The notes: a model not told the origin generated them from the sequence alone. Shown: positions 34,999-45,585, numbered from the stretch's first letter. The stretch: DNA of 64,000 bases from Methylophilus medardensis (GCF_006363915.1 NZ_CP040946.1); one strand, 5' to 3'. Translations and numbers: made by a program.

Positions 34999-36264
34999 AT
35001 GACTACACATCGTCTTGTCGCCATGCACACCGCCGCCCTTTGGATGGCTTTCAGTAGCGTTGCTGCGCATGCCACCAACGGTATTAATCTCATCGGCTTT
35101 GGTGCCGAGTCAACCCTAATGGGCGGTGCCGATGTTGCAGTGGCGCGTGATACCAGTGCGCTGAACACCAATCCCGCTGGACTAACGCAGATCAAGGCAC
35201 CGTTACTAGATATGTTCGGCTCGTTATTGCGCACCACCGATCTGGTGCACAAGGACCCGCGCAACGAAGAACACGCATCAAACCGCTATACCCTGCTCGG
35301 TGGTGGTGGCTACGCGAGGCCATTAGATAACATCCCTTGTACGGCTGGCATCGGTCTGTTTGCGCAAGGGGGCGCTGGTGGCGTTTTCGACAATCTGCGG
35401 ACGCCGTTTGGCAATCGTGATGATCTGTCCTCACTGTTTGGAATTGCTAAAATCATTCCTGGTGTTGGCTGCCAAGTCAGCGATCAACTCTCATTAGGCA
35501 TCAGCCTAAACATTGTTTATGCCAGCATAGAACAAGATTTCTTCGCTAACACCTCGGTCGGCTCAGCCTTTGCTGGCTACAAGTTAGATCACGCAGCCGC
35601 GCTACGCAGCGGTTTCAAGCTGGGCATGCAATATCATCTCACTCCAGCGCTGACGCTGGCGGCAAGCTATACCGAAAAAACAGTGCTACCGCTGACAGGG
35701 GGCTCGCTGGTCGCAGACTTTACCGGACGAGGATTAGGCAAGGTGAGATATGGGGATGCGTCAGTGAAAGGCTTTGCGCTGCCGCGTGAGGTCGCTCTGG
35801 GGTTTGCATATCAACCCACAGACGCTTGGCTGCTCTCATTCAAGCTCAACTGGCTTAACTGGGATGATGCGATCAATGACATTCAACTGCGTGCGACGCA
35901 GCCTAGCAATGTGGCGGCCCCTGCGGTATACCCTTTTCCGACCGCGGCAGCCGACTGGAAAGACCAATGGGTGGTTGCGACCGGGGTTGCCTATCAATGG
36001 GATACCCAGACCACACTATACGCGGGTCATAATTATGGCAGAAACCCGATTCCGCGCAAGAATTCCAGCCCATTGCTGGCGGGGATTCTGCAGCATCATC
36101 TGACATTTGGCGCAGCGCACAAGCTGGATCCACACTGGCGGGTGACCGGCGGGGTGGAGTGGATGCTGCCCGTCAAAGAACAATATAACAGCGCCTTATT
36201 GGGTCCCTCTGAAATCCGTAACGAGGCGCTGTTTTTCCACTTTATGCTGAGTCGTCAATGGTAG
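34999..36264 (+). CDS. FadL/OmpP1-family outer-membrane porin
   Basis: A 421-residue protein with a signal peptide (about 1-27, ending VAAHATNG) and the FadL-family N-terminus: TNGINLIGFGAESTLMGGADVAVARDTSALNTNPAG, where NPAG is the hallmark. A 14-strand barrel follows, ending FHFMLSRQW. Such porins pass hydrophobic substrates. The substrate is unknown. ATG 34999 follows an in-frame GTG at 34996; the ribosome-binding site is weak. It converges on metE with only 8 bp between stop codons. Confidence 0.85.
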   Translation: MTTHRLVAMHTAALWMAFSSVAAHATNGINLIGFGAESTLMGGADVAVARDTSALNTNPAGLTQIKAPLLDMFGSLLRTTDLVHKDPRNEEHASNRYTLLGGGGYARPLDNIPCTAGIGLFAQGGAGGVFDNLRTPFGNRDDLSSLFGIAKIIPGVGCQVSDQLSLGISLNIVYASIEQDFFANTSVGSAFAGYKLDHAAALRSGFKLGMQYHLTPALTLAASYTEKTVLPLTGGSLVADFTGRGLGKVRYGDASVKGFALPREVALGFAYQPTDAWLLSFKLNWLNWDDAINDIQLRATQPSNVAAPAVYPFPTAAADWKDQWVVATGVAYQWDTQTTLYAGHNYGRNPIPRKNSSPLLAGILQHHLTFGAAHKLDPHWRVTGGVEWMLPVKEQYNSALLGPSEIRNEALFFHFMLSRQW

Positions 36265-36272
36265 AGCACGGG

Positions 36273-38561
36273 CTAAGCTGCACGTAAGGCGTGCGCAGCC
36301 GCGACCATATTTCGCAGCGCAGGCAATACTTCCTCCCACTGCCGCGTTTTTAGGCCACAATCAGGGTTCACCCACAACCGCTCCGCCGGAATCCGCTCGG
36401 CGGCTTTTTGCATCAGTTGCACCATATGTTGTTGCGTCGGGATATTCGGGGAATGAATGTCATACACGCCAGGCCCGATATCATTCGGATAATTAAAGTG
36501 CTCAAACGCATCCAGCAACTCCATGTCAGAGCGCGCCGTTTCAATAGTGATGACATCGGCGTCCATGTCAGCAATCGCAGCAATAATATCGTTAAATTCC
36601 GAGTAGCACATATGGGTGTGAATTTGAGTCGTGTCCTGCACGCCGTTGGCGGCAATGCGGAACGACGCAACGGCCCATTGCAGATAGTCTTTCCAGGCTG
36701 ACTGGCGCAAAGGTAAGCCTTCACGCAATGCGGCTTCATCAATCTGAATAATCTGAATCCCTGCTTTTTCTAGGTCCAGCACTTCTTCACGAATCGCCAA
36801 TGCCAATTGGTAACAACTGACCGAACGCGGCTGGTCATCCCGCACGAACGACCAATTTAAAATCGTCACAGGCCCGGTCAACATGCCTTTCATCGGCTTG
36901 GTCGTGCGTGATTGTGCATAGTTGGTCCAAGCCACTGTCATGGCTTGAGGACGGCGAATATCGCCGAACAAAATGGGTGGCTTCACGCAACGTGAACCAT
37001 ACGATTGCACCCAGCCATACTGGCTGAACGCATAGCCCTCTAACTGCTCACCAAAATACTCGACCATGTCGTTGCGCTCCGCTTCCCCGTGCACCAGCAC
37101 ATCCAAGCCAAGTGACTCTTGCTCACGCACGCAACGATCAATTTCTGCGCGCATCGCCGATTCATAGGTAGCGAGATTCAACGTGCCCGCTTTAAACTGG
37201 CTGCGTGCTTGCCGAATAGCCGCCGTTTGTGGAAAAGAACCGATGGTTGTGGTCGGATACTTAGGCAGTTTAAGCAGCGCAGCTTGTTTTGCCGATCGCA
37301 CAGCATAGGGTTGCTGGCGCTGACCCAGCACAGGCGTACAGGTTTGCAATGCCGCCTTGACGGCAGGATTGTGCACGCGTTGCGAACCACGGCGCGCAAC
37401 CATCGCCGCAAGGTTTGTGGCTAATGCTGCTTTCACCGCGTCACGGCCTTGATTTACCGCCAGGGCCAAGGTCTGCAATTCTTCTAATTTTTGCGTGGCA
37501 AATGCCAGCCAAGATTTCACCTCGCTGTCTAGCGCTACTTCGCTCTGCAAATCCACCGGCACGTGCAGTAGCGAGCACGAAGGCGCTAACCATAACCGGT
37601 CGCCCAATCGTTCAGCAATCGGCTCCAGCCAATCTAGCGTGGCAGTTAAATCCGTTTTCCAAATATTGCGGCCATTGATCACGCCCAGTGACAACACTTT
37701 GTGCGCGGGCAGCATCGCCAGCAATGGCAAAACCTCCTGTCGCGCATTGATCGCATCCACATGTAACCCTGCGACAGGCAAATTTGCCGCCAAATACTGA
37801 TTATCAGCCAACTGACCAAAATAAGTCGCCACCATTAATTTAACCCGACTGCTCTTCAATTGATGATAGGCGAGGTTAAACGCATGCTGCCACTCCGCAT
37901 CCAGCTCGGTCACCAACATCGGCTCATCCACTTGCACCCACGAAACACCTTGGGCCGCCAGCGTTTCAAGCAGTGCGGTATACACTTGCAATAAAGCTGG
38001 CAACAATGCGAGTTTGTTGGAGCCATCCTTTGCTTTACCAATAGCGAGATAGGTCACTGGGCCGATAATGACCGGTTTAGCCTGCACCCCCTGTAACTGC
38101 GCCTCAGCGAGCTGCTCAAGCAAACGCGAAGCATCCAGCGTAAATTGCGTCGTTGCCGTAAACTCTGGCACGATGTAATGATAGTTGGTATCAAACCACT
38201 TAGTCATCTCGCCTGCCGCCACGCCGCCGCAACAGGCTGCGTGGGCTTCAGCCGCTGCTGAAGAGCGTCCACGCGCAACGCGAAAATAATTATCCAGCGC
38301 ATCGCCGTGAAAATCTTTGACGCGTGCAGGCAGGTGGCCGAGGGTAAAGCTCATGTCTAGCACTTGGTCATAAAATGAAAAATCACCCACTGGGGCAAAA
38401 TCAAGTGCAGATTGCTGCGCCCAATGCCGCTGACGCAAATCTTTGCCCACTTGTGTTAGTGCGTCGAGTGAAGACTGTCCTTTCCAATAGGCTTCGAGGG
38501 CAAACTTCAGTTCGCGTTTTGCGCCGATGCGCGGAAATCCCAGATTGTGTGTGATGGCCAT
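36273..38561 (-). CDS. metE: Cobalamin-independent methionine synthase
   Basis: A 762-residue enzyme that methylates homocysteine from 5-methyltetrahydropteroyltri-glutamate without B12. The N-terminal LGFPRIGAKRELK domain and the C-terminal catalytic domain with zinc ligands in HTHMCYSEF (His, Cys) and the late NPDCGLKTR (Cys) are intact. GAGG 6 bp before ATG 38561 decides the start; an earlier ATG at 38582 has no site. It diverges from metR and the short leader leaves no room for a B12 riboswitch. Confidence 0.97.
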   Translation of the reverse strand: MAITHNLGFPRIGAKRELKFALEAYWKGQSSLDALTQVGKDLRQRHWAQQSALDFAPVGDFSFYDQVLDMSFTLGHLPARVKDFHGDALDNYFRVARGRSSAAAEAHAACCGGVAAGEMTKWFDTNYHYIVPEFTATTQFTLDASRLLEQLAEAQLQGVQAKPVIIGPVTYLAIGKAKDGSNKLALLPALLQVYTALLETLAAQGVSWVQVDEPMLVTELDAEWQHAFNLAYHQLKSSRVKLMVATYFGQLADNQYLAANLPVAGLHVDAINARQEVLPLLAMLPAHKVLSLGVINGRNIWKTDLTATLDWLEPIAERLGDRLWLAPSCSLLHVPVDLQSEVALDSEVKSWLAFATQKLEELQTLALAVNQGRDAVKAALATNLAAMVARRGSQRVHNPAVKAALQTCTPVLGQRQQPYAVRSAKQAALLKLPKYPTTTIGSFPQTAAIRQARSQFKAGTLNLATYESAMRAEIDRCVREQESLGLDVLVHGEAERNDMVEYFGEQLEGYAFSQYGWVQSYGSRCVKPPILFGDIRRPQAMTVAWTNYAQSRTTKPMKGMLTGPVTILNWSFVRDDQPRSVSCYQLALAIREEVLDLEKAGIQIIQIDEAALREGLPLRQSAWKDYLQWAVASFRIAANGVQDTTQIHTHMCYSEFNDIIAAIADMDADVITIETARSDMELLDAFEHFNYPNDIGPGVYDIHSPNIPTQQHMVQLMQKAAERIPAERLWVNPDCGLKTRQWEEVLPALRNMVAAAHALRAA

Positions 38562-38614
38562 AGCCGCCTCGTGTGTGATCATGAAAGAACACGCATTCTA
38601 GGAAACGCAAACCA

Positions 38615-38637
38615 TGAAGTAAAATGGTATTATTTCA
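38615..38637. promoter_or_regulatory. Candidate MetR operator
   Basis: In the metE-metR gap, TGAAGTAA and TTATTTCA form an imperfect inverted repeat 23 bp long with TGAA/TTCA ends as in MetR sites. The centre spacing is longer than the classical TGAA-N5-TTCA, so this is tentative. Confidence 0.4.
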
Positions 38638-38670
38638 ACAATCCATTAATTTAATTCATACATAATCCCA

Positions 38671-39579
38671 ATGATAGAACGCATGCACCTGGCGATCATT
38701 CGCGAAGTCGAGCAACAAGGCTCACTCACAGCGGCCGCTGAAAAGTTATTTCTCACGCAATCGGCCCTGAGTCATTCGATTAAAAAACTGGAGCAGCAAT
38801 TGGGCACCGATATCTGGTTGCGTGAAGGCCGCAGCCTGCGGCTGACCCAAGCCGGACAATATTTACTGGCGGTCGCTCATCGGCTGTTGCCGCAACTCTC
38901 GCTGGCCGAAGCGCGCTTGCGCCAGTTTGCGCAAGGCGAACGTGGCACCTTGCGTATCGGCATGGAGTGCCACCCGTGTTATCAATGGTTATTAAAGGTG
39001 GTCTCGCCTTATTTGGCCGATTGGCCCGATGTGGATGTGGACGTAAAACAGAAGTTCCAGTTTGGCGGCATTGGCGCGCTGTTCGGCTACGAAATCGATA
39101 TGCTGGTCACCCCCGACCCACTGCATAAACCCGGCCTGCTGTTTCAACCGGTGTTTGATTATGAGCAGGTACTGGTGGTGCATCGCCAGCATGCACTGGC
39201 GCCACTGGACTATGTGCGCCCAGAACAGTTGACCAATGAAACGCTGATCACCTACCCAGTCGATATTGACCGACTCGATATATACAACCAGTTTTTGCAA
39301 CCCGCAGGCATCCGTCCGCAGGTACATAAACCGATTGAAACCACTGACATCATGCTGCAAATGGTTGCCAGTGGGCGCGGAGTGGCTGCTTTACCGCGCT
39401 GGCTGGTGGAGGAATATCAACACCGCTTTGAGGTGGTGCCGGTCAAGCTAGGCAAGCAAGGCATCGCCAAACAGATTTACCTTGGCATCCGTGAAACGGA
39501 TATGGTCACAGACTACGTTCAGGCGTTTATTACACTGGCGAGTGCCCAACCGTCATCATTCTCACCCGCCAAGAATTAA
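38671..39579 (+). CDS. metR: LysR-type regulator MetR
   Basis: A 302-residue LysR regulator: winged helix-turn-helix at about 1-60 (GSLTAAAEKLFLTQSALSHSIKKLEQQLG) and a substrate-binding domain for the co-inducer, homocysteine in MetR. The early ECHPCYQWLL and divergent placement from metE make MetR the best name. It should activate metE. Its stop codon overlaps the hflX stop by 4 bp tail to tail. Confidence 0.92.
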   Translation: MIERMHLAIIREVEQQGSLTAAAEKLFLTQSALSHSIKKLEQQLGTDIWLREGRSLRLTQAGQYLLAVAHRLLPQLSLAEARLRQFAQGERGTLRIGMECHPCYQWLLKVVSPYLADWPDVDVDVKQKFQFGGIGALFGYEIDMLVTPDPLHKPGLLFQPVFDYEQVLVVHRQHALAPLDYVRPEQLTNETLITYPVDIDRLDIYNQFLQPAGIRPQVHKPIETTDIMLQMVASGRGVAALPRWLVEEYQHRFEVVPVKLGKQGIAKQIYLGIRETDMVTDYVQAFITLASAQPSSFSPAKN

Positions 39580-40940
39580 AGCGAATCGTCTGGCGATGTT
39601 GCTTGGCGTTGGCCCAACTGTTCACGCAGACTTTGGATATCATTGTGCGCACCACGCACAGTCAGGAAAGTGCCTTCATCCTCTGAGCGCTCGCCCAAGA
39701 CCTGACAGGTGCTGTAAATTTTGCCGCGCAGTTGTTGTGCTGACCACGGCAGAAAAAGCGCAGCTTCCACCAAATCCTGCTGAAAAAAATCGACAATCTT
39801 CTGGCGTAAACTAGCCACTTCATCCGGGCGGCGGGCACTCATGACGATGCAATCCGGATATTTGAGGCGCAGGCTAGCTTCACACGCGGCTTGTGCTTGG
39901 GCATCGCCGACATAATCAATTTTGTTAAATACGCGAATGCGCGGGACGGTATCAGCATCGATCTCTGCAAGCACGGTATCGGTGACCTCAAGCTGCCGCT
40001 CAAAGCCCGGATCGCTCGCGTCAATCACATGCAACAAGAGCGCGGCATCCAGCGCCTCATCCAAGGTTGATTTAAATGAAGCCACCAGACCATGCGGCAA
40101 GTTTTTAATAAAGCCAACCGTGTCACTCACCAACACGCGCGGTACGCTCTCTGGGTATAAAGCCCGCACCGTGGTATCCAAGGTCGCAAACAACTTGTTC
40201 GCCACCAGCACCTCGCTGCCGGTCAGCGCACGCATCAAGGTAGACTTACCGGCGTTGGTATAGCCCACCAATGCCACACTCGCTAGCGTCTGCCGCTCCT
40301 GACGTCTCGCGCGCTGCGTGCGGCGCTCGCCATCCATAATCACAATTTCTTGCTGCAGCTCTGCAATGCGGTCACGAATTTTACGTCTATCCAATTCAGT
40401 ATGCGACTCACCTGCACCGCGACCACCCGCCCCACTACGCTGCCGCCCCTGCGGCCCTGCCAGTTTCGCCGCCTCGCGCAAACGTGGTGCCATGTAGCCC
40501 AGCCGCGCAATCTCCACCTGCGCACGCGCTGCGCGCGAACGCGCATTACGGTGAAAAATTTCGAGAATCACCATGGTGCGGTCCATCACCTCGCAGCCCA
40601 CTTCAATTTCAAGGTTACGCGCCTGTGACGGCGAGATTTCATGGTCCACCAGCACCGCGTCAATATTCAAGGCGTCAGGGTTAAACGCCAGCGCGTCTGG
40701 GTCACCGGCCATACTGCGCACATAATCACGAATCTCTTCGCGCTTACCCACACCCAGATATCCGGTCATATCAAAACCCGTGCGCTTTTGTACAAAGGTA
40801 TGCACAATCTTATAACCGAGCGTTTTTGCCAACTCGCGCAGCTCATTCAGCGAGGCTTCAAACTCCATATCGCTGATATTGGGCAGTTGTACTGCTGCCA
40901 CGACGGCATGGCTAATGGGCTCTTTGACTTCACTTTGCAT
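39576..40940 (-). CDS. hflX: Ribosome-associated GTPase HflX
   Basis: A 454-residue GTPase that splits stalled ribosomes. The N-terminal glycine-rich nucleotide-binding domain and coiled coil (about 130-200, with GAGGRGAGESHTELDRR) are followed by the G domain with GYTNAGKST (G1), DTVGFI (G3) and NKID (G4). The start at ATG 40940 (MQSEVKEP) was chosen because the 46 codons upstream lack family similarity. It is away from hfq, its usual partner in gammaproteobacteria. Confidence 0.93.
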   Translation of the reverse strand: MQSEVKEPISHAVVAAVQLPNISDMEFEASLNELRELAKTLGYKIVHTFVQKRTGFDMTGYLGVGKREEIRDYVRSMAGDPDALAFNPDALNIDAVLVDHEISPSQARNLEIEVGCEVMDRTMVILEIFHRNARSRAARAQVEIARLGYMAPRLREAAKLAGPQGRQRSGAGGRGAGESHTELDRRKIRDRIAELQQEIVIMDGERRTQRARRQERQTLASVALVGYTNAGKSTLMRALTGSEVLVANKLFATLDTTVRALYPESVPRVLVSDTVGFIKNLPHGLVASFKSTLDEALDAALLLHVIDASDPGFERQLEVTDTVLAEIDADTVPRIRVFNKIDYVGDAQAQAACEASLRLKYPDCIVMSARRPDEVASLRQKIVDFFQQDLVEAALFLPWSAQQLRGKIYSTCQVLGERSEDEGTFLTVRGAHNDIQSLREQLGQRQATSPDDSL

Positions 40941-41098
40941 GTGGGAATGACGCTTCTTGAATGGTAGAGGGCAGATAGTACCTGTAAATGTGCAAACCAC
41001 CACTATCGGCGGTGAGATTAAAGCGGACTTAGCACGGATGGCATCACGATGGATAGTCGCTCGGTGACGTGCAACCATCCATTAAAAAGTGCGTTGCC

Positions 41099-42481
41099 TT
41101 AACTTCCACCCAGCGCCTTAAACAGCCCCACCTGATTCTGCAACGCCTGCTGTTGAATGAGTAGCGCTTGCGATTGCGCATCGAGCACACTGCGTTGGGC
41201 ATCGAGCAACTCAAGGTAAGTCACCAGCCCCTGATCGAGCTTGCGTTTTACCAACTGCAGTCGACTGGTTTCCAGTGCTTGCAAACGGGCTCTGGCTGCG
41301 GCTTCCTCAGCGATCACGGTGCGCGTGCTTAAACTATCCATGACTTCTTTGAATGCGGTTTGGATGGCTTTTTCATAATTGGCCACTTCAATGCGTTCGC
41401 GGGTTTGGGCAAGATTGAGATTGGCTTTGTTGCGCCCATAATTAAAGATCGGAATGACCAGTTGCGGGCTGAAAGACCAGTAATTGCTGCCAGTGTCAGA
41501 AAACAATTTAGAGAATTCAGCATTCACCAAACCCACATTGGTGGTAAATTGCAGGCGCGGATAAAACGCCGCTCTCGCAGCACCGATATTGGCGTTGGCC
41601 GCTTTGAGCTGATGTTCAGCAGCGCGAATATCCGCACGCCGGGTTAACAAACTGGACGGCAAACCGGGGGGGAGGTCGGCCAGCTTTAATGCCTCTAGAG
41701 GTTTCACCGGCAAGGGGGTGTGGTGTGAGGGTTCTCCAAGCAGCAAATACAGCGCATTTTGTGTGGTAGCGAGTTGGCGCTGCCATTGCGCAAGTTGCGC
41801 CTGCACTTGCTCGACTTGAATTTGTGCAGCTTTCACATCCAGCACTTGGTCTAAGCCGGCGTCAAATCGGCGTTGCGTGCGTTGCAGCATTTGCTTTCGA
41901 TCGTCCAGCGTTTGCTCGGTCAACTTGCGTTGAGCGTTGAGGGCTAGCCAATTGACATACTGCCTAGCGAGCTCGCTAATCAGGGTTGCTTGCACCGCTT
42001 GCCGGTTTTCGGCCACCGCCAAGTACTGTGATAACGCCGCTTGCGAGAGACTTTTGACACGGCCAAATACATCCACTTCATAGTCAGAGATACCCACACC
42101 GACACGATACAGTTCGGCCTCAAAAGCCTGGTTGGCACTGAATACGGTGCGGCTTCGATCGTAGCCAAGCGTGCCTTGGATCGTGGGCAAACGGTTGGCT
42201 TTCTGGATCCCATAATTCGATTTGGCTTCATCCATGCGCAACACTGCGATTTTGAGATCGCGATTATTGGCCAAACCGACCGCGATTAATTGCTGCAAAT
42301 CGGCATCTTCAAAGTAGCTTTGCCAAGTGAGCGGCGGGCTGTCATCGGCTGTTTCGTTCGCGGTCTGCGCGGTGTATGACGCAGGCACCGGCGCGGCAGG
42401 TCGAAAATACTCCGGGATCAGCGAGCAACTACTGAGTAAATACCCCAGCGCGATGAGGGCTGCGATACGGTTAAACTTCAT
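41099..42481 (-). CDS. RND efflux outer-membrane lipoprotein (OprM/NodT type)
   Basis: A 460-residue TolC-fold protein with a lipoprotein signal (lipobox LLSSC at about 15-19) and the repeated helical hairpins and strands of the OprM family (NNRDLKIAVLRMDEAKSNYGIQKA and later ANANIGAARAAFYPRLQF). It makes the outer-membrane channel of the tripartite pump encoded upstream, overlapping that gene by 11 bp. Confidence 0.93.
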   Translation of the reverse strand: MKFNRIAALIALGYLLSSCSLIPEYFRPAAPVPASYTAQTANETADDSPPLTWQSYFEDADLQQLIAVGLANNRDLKIAVLRMDEAKSNYGIQKANRLPTIQGTLGYDRSRTVFSANQAFEAELYRVGVGISDYEVDVFGRVKSLSQAALSQYLAVAENRQAVQATLISELARQYVNWLALNAQRKLTEQTLDDRKQMLQRTQRRFDAGLDQVLDVKAAQIQVEQVQAQLAQWQRQLATTQNALYLLLGEPSHHTPLPVKPLEALKLADLPPGLPSSLLTRRADIRAAEHQLKAANANIGAARAAFYPRLQFTTNVGLVNAEFSKLFSDTGSNYWSFSPQLVIPIFNYGRNKANLNLAQTRERIEVANYEKAIQTAFKEVMDSLSTRTVIAEEAAARARLQALETSRLQLVKRKLDQGLVTYLELLDAQRSVLDAQSQALLIQQQALQNQVGLFKALGGS

Positions 42482-45400
42482 GGGGGACCCCTTGCTGAAC
42501 GGTGGGTTTTTTCATCCATCGTCCAACCATCACAAAAAAGAGTGGTACAAAAAAGATCGCTAACAAGGTGGCGGTTAAAATACCCCCTAACACACTGGTG
42601 CCAATGGCCACTTGTGCACCTGAGGCGGCGCCACTTGAAAACGCCAGCGGAATCACCCCCACGCCAAAGGCCAGCGAGGTCATGACGATGGGACGCAGGC
42701 GCTCTTTGGCCGCCATCAGGCTGGCTTGTATCAACGGCATCCCCTGCAATGCATGCTCTCGCGCAAACTCCACAATCAAAATCGCATTTTTTGCTGATAA
42801 ACCGATGGTGGCGATCAAGCCCACTTTAAAATAAATATCATTTGGCAATCCACGTAACGTGACCCCGAGCAATGCCCCCAAGACGCCCAAGGGCACCACG
42901 AGCATCACCGCAAACGGAATCGCCCAACTTTCGTATAACGCAGCCAACACCAAAAACACAATCAGAATCGACAGACCAAACAGCATGACAGCTTGGCTAC
43001 CGGATTGTTTTTCTTCCAGCGATTGTCCGGCCCATTCGAAACCAATGCCTTTGCCTAACCCCTGCACCAGCTTCTCGATGGTTTGCATGGCCTCACCACT
43101 ACTGTAGCCTACCCCGGCGCCACCATTAATGTTGAATGAAGGGAAACCGTTAAAGCGCGTGCGTTGCGGCGAACCCATCGCCCAATGGAGCGTCACAATA
43201 GATGACAGTGGCACTAGGCTACCGTTGGCCGCTTTAAGCCGGATTTTTTTGATATCCTCTAGAGTCTGGCGTTGGTTGCCATCTGCTTGCACCAACACTC
43301 TGCGTACCTGATTACCATAGACAAAATCTCCTAGATAATTTGAACCCAGCAAGGTCGCCAGCGAATCATTGATTTCATCGAGCGAAATACCGAGCGCACT
43401 CGCCTTAGTGCGATTGAGCTGGATATTCACGACGGGGGTATCGTATAACCCGGCAAACAATACGTTGGCTAACTCAGGATGCTTGCTCGACTCGGCAATC
43501 AGCTGGTCACGCGCTTGCATCAACGTCTCAATACCCACGTTGGCTCTGTCGACTAACTTCAGGTCAAAGCCGCCCACACTGCCCAACTCAGGCAAAGGCG
43601 GCGCATTCATGGCAAACACACTTAAATTCGGGCGGGCAAAAAACTGTTGATTGATGCGCTCGACAATGGCCTGCACCTGTTGCGCAGGCAATGGTCGTTG
43701 CGACCAATCTTTGAGCGTAATGAACAACATACCGCTGTTGGTGCTAGACCCATAAAAACTAAAGCCACTCACCTCAAAAATGATATCCACCGGCTCGTGT
43801 TGTTGGATATAGCGACTCATCTCCCCCAGCACCGATGCGGTTTCGCTCAGTGTGGCGCCTTGCGGCAATGACACCATCACGATCAGGTTTCCTTGATCCT
43901 CCTCCGGTAAAAATGCCCCAGGCAAACGCACAAACAAATAAGCGACCAAGCTCACAATCAAGGCAAACACCGCCAGCCAACGGATTGGCTTTTGCAGCAG
44001 GCCACTGGTCAGAAGCGTATAGCGTTCAGTCAGCTGTTGAAAGCGGTTATTAAACCAGACAAAAAAACGAGCTTTAGGCGTTGTTTCATGACGCAGCAGC
44101 GTCACGCACAATGCAGGCGTGAGCGACAGTGCCAAAAAAGCCGAAAAACTAATCGACACCGCGAGCGCCAATGAAAACTGACGATAGATATTGCCCACCG
44201 CACCACTAAAAAACGCCATCGGGATAAATACCGACACCAGCACAGCGGTGATCCCTACTACTGCGCCGCTGATTTGCGCCATGGCTTTCACCGTCGCGTC
44301 ATAAGCTGACAGGCCCTCCTGTGCAATCAGACGCTCGACGTTTTCAACCACCACAATCGCATCATCCACCAAAATGCCAATCGCCAGCACCACGCCGAAC
44401 ATGGTGAGCACATTAATCGAGTAGCCCAGCCAATACATCACGGCAAAGGTGCCTAGCAAAGCAATAGGCACCACAATGGTCGGAATCAGCGTCGCCCGTA
44501 GATTTTGCATAAACAGGTACATGACCACAAACACCAGCACGATGGCTTCGATCAATGTTTGAATGACTTTTTTAATTGAAATAGACACGAACGCCGACGA
44601 GTCATATGACAGTTGATAAGCCACATTGGGCGGAAAAAAAGTGTGCATCTGTGCCATGGCATCTTTGACGCGCTGAATCGTTTCTACCGCATTGGAGCCC
44701 GGCGCGAGTTTAATTGCCATGCCGGCTGCATTTTTGCCGTTGACCTTAGAGCTGTAGGTGTAATCACTGCTGCCTAACTCTACGCGTGCCACGTCTTTGA
44801 CCAATAACGCCGAGCCATCGGGTTGCGTACGGATGGGCACATGGGCAAAATCCTCGACGGTTTTAAGCGTGGCCTCGGCCTCCAGCGAAACGCTTAATGG
44901 CGCGCTGTCCGGCACGCCACTCGCCCCAACCTGCCCCAGCGTCAAGCGGGTGTTGTAGCTGCGTAAGGCACTCGAGATTTCAGTCACACTCACATTGAGG
45001 CCCGCCATTTTCTGCGGATCCGGCCAGATACGCATGGCGTATTCCGGGCTGAACGATTGCACTTTACCCACGCCTTGCACCCGTTTTAGCGTCGGCATGA
45101 CGGTGGCAGATGACAATTCACCAAGATCAATTTCGCTATAGTGGTTATCCTCAGAGGTCAAAGACACGATCAACTGAAAACTGTCCGCAGACTTTTCAAC
45201 CATGATGCCACTGCGACGGACAATTTCAGGCAAGCGCACCTCAACACTTTTCAGGCGGTTCTGCACATCAACCGCTGCCAAATCCGGGTTAGTGCCCTGG
45301 CGAAAGGTCACGCTGACAGACGCCATGCCCTGATTACTAGTGGCAGAGACATACATCAGACCGGGGATGCCGTTCATTTCACGCTCAATGATAGAGGTGA

Positions 45401-45581
45401 CCGTTTCTTCAACCACTTTGGCAGACGCGCCTGGGTAGGTCGCGGCAATATTGACGACTGGCGGCGCAATATCAGGATATTGGGCAATGGGTAATTGTTT
45501 GATGGCGATAAGACCTGCCAACACAATCAGAATGGCAATGACCCAAGCGAAAATTGGGCGATCAATAAAAAATCGACTCAT
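42471..45581 (-). CDS. RND multidrug efflux transporter (HAE1 type)
   Basis: A 1036-residue AcrB/MexB-like proton-driven pump with 12 membrane segments and two large periplasmic loops. The start SRFFIDRPIFAWVIAI is typical, and the proton-relay aspartates sit in GILVDDAIVVVENVERL on TM4. Substrates are likely amphipathic drugs. ATG 45581 was chosen by family; the open frame extends 10 codons into the preceding adaptor gene. The genes adaptor-pump-channel are contiguous. Confidence 0.95.
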   Translation of the reverse strand: MSRFFIDRPIFAWVIAILIVLAGLIAIKQLPIAQYPDIAPPVVNIAATYPGASAKVVEETVTSIIEREMNGIPGLMYVSATSNQGMASVSVTFRQGTNPDLAAVDVQNRLKSVEVRLPEIVRRSGIMVEKSADSFQLIVSLTSEDNHYSEIDLGELSSATVMPTLKRVQGVGKVQSFSPEYAMRIWPDPQKMAGLNVSVTEISSALRSYNTRLTLGQVGASGVPDSAPLSVSLEAEATLKTVEDFAHVPIRTQPDGSALLVKDVARVELGSSDYTYSSKVNGKNAAGMAIKLAPGSNAVETIQRVKDAMAQMHTFFPPNVAYQLSYDSSAFVSISIKKVIQTLIEAIVLVFVVMYLFMQNLRATLIPTIVVPIALLGTFAVMYWLGYSINVLTMFGVVLAIGILVDDAIVVVENVERLIAQEGLSAYDATVKAMAQISGAVVGITAVLVSVFIPMAFFSGAVGNIYRQFSLALAVSISFSAFLALSLTPALCVTLLRHETTPKARFFVWFNNRFQQLTERYTLLTSGLLQKPIRWLAVFALIVSLVAYLFVRLPGAFLPEEDQGNLIVMVSLPQGATLSETASVLGEMSRYIQQHEPVDIIFEVSGFSFYGSSTNSGMLFITLKDWSQRPLPAQQVQAIVERINQQFFARPNLSVFAMNAPPLPELGSVGGFDLKLVDRANVGIETLMQARDQLIAESSKHPELANVLFAGLYDTPVVNIQLNRTKASALGISLDEINDSLATLLGSNYLGDFVYGNQVRRVLVQADGNQRQTLEDIKKIRLKAANGSLVPLSSIVTLHWAMGSPQRTRFNGFPSFNINGGAGVGYSSGEAMQTIEKLVQGLGKGIGFEWAGQSLEEKQSGSQAVMLFGLSILIVFLVLAALYESWAIPFAVMLVVPLGVLGALLGVTLRGLPNDIYFKVGLIATIGLSAKNAILIVEFAREHALQGMPLIQASLMAAKERLRPIVMTSLAFGVGVIPLAFSSGAASGAQVAIGTSVLGGILTATLLAIFFVPLFFVMVGRWMKKPTVQQGVPHEV

Positions 45582-45585
45582 CTGA

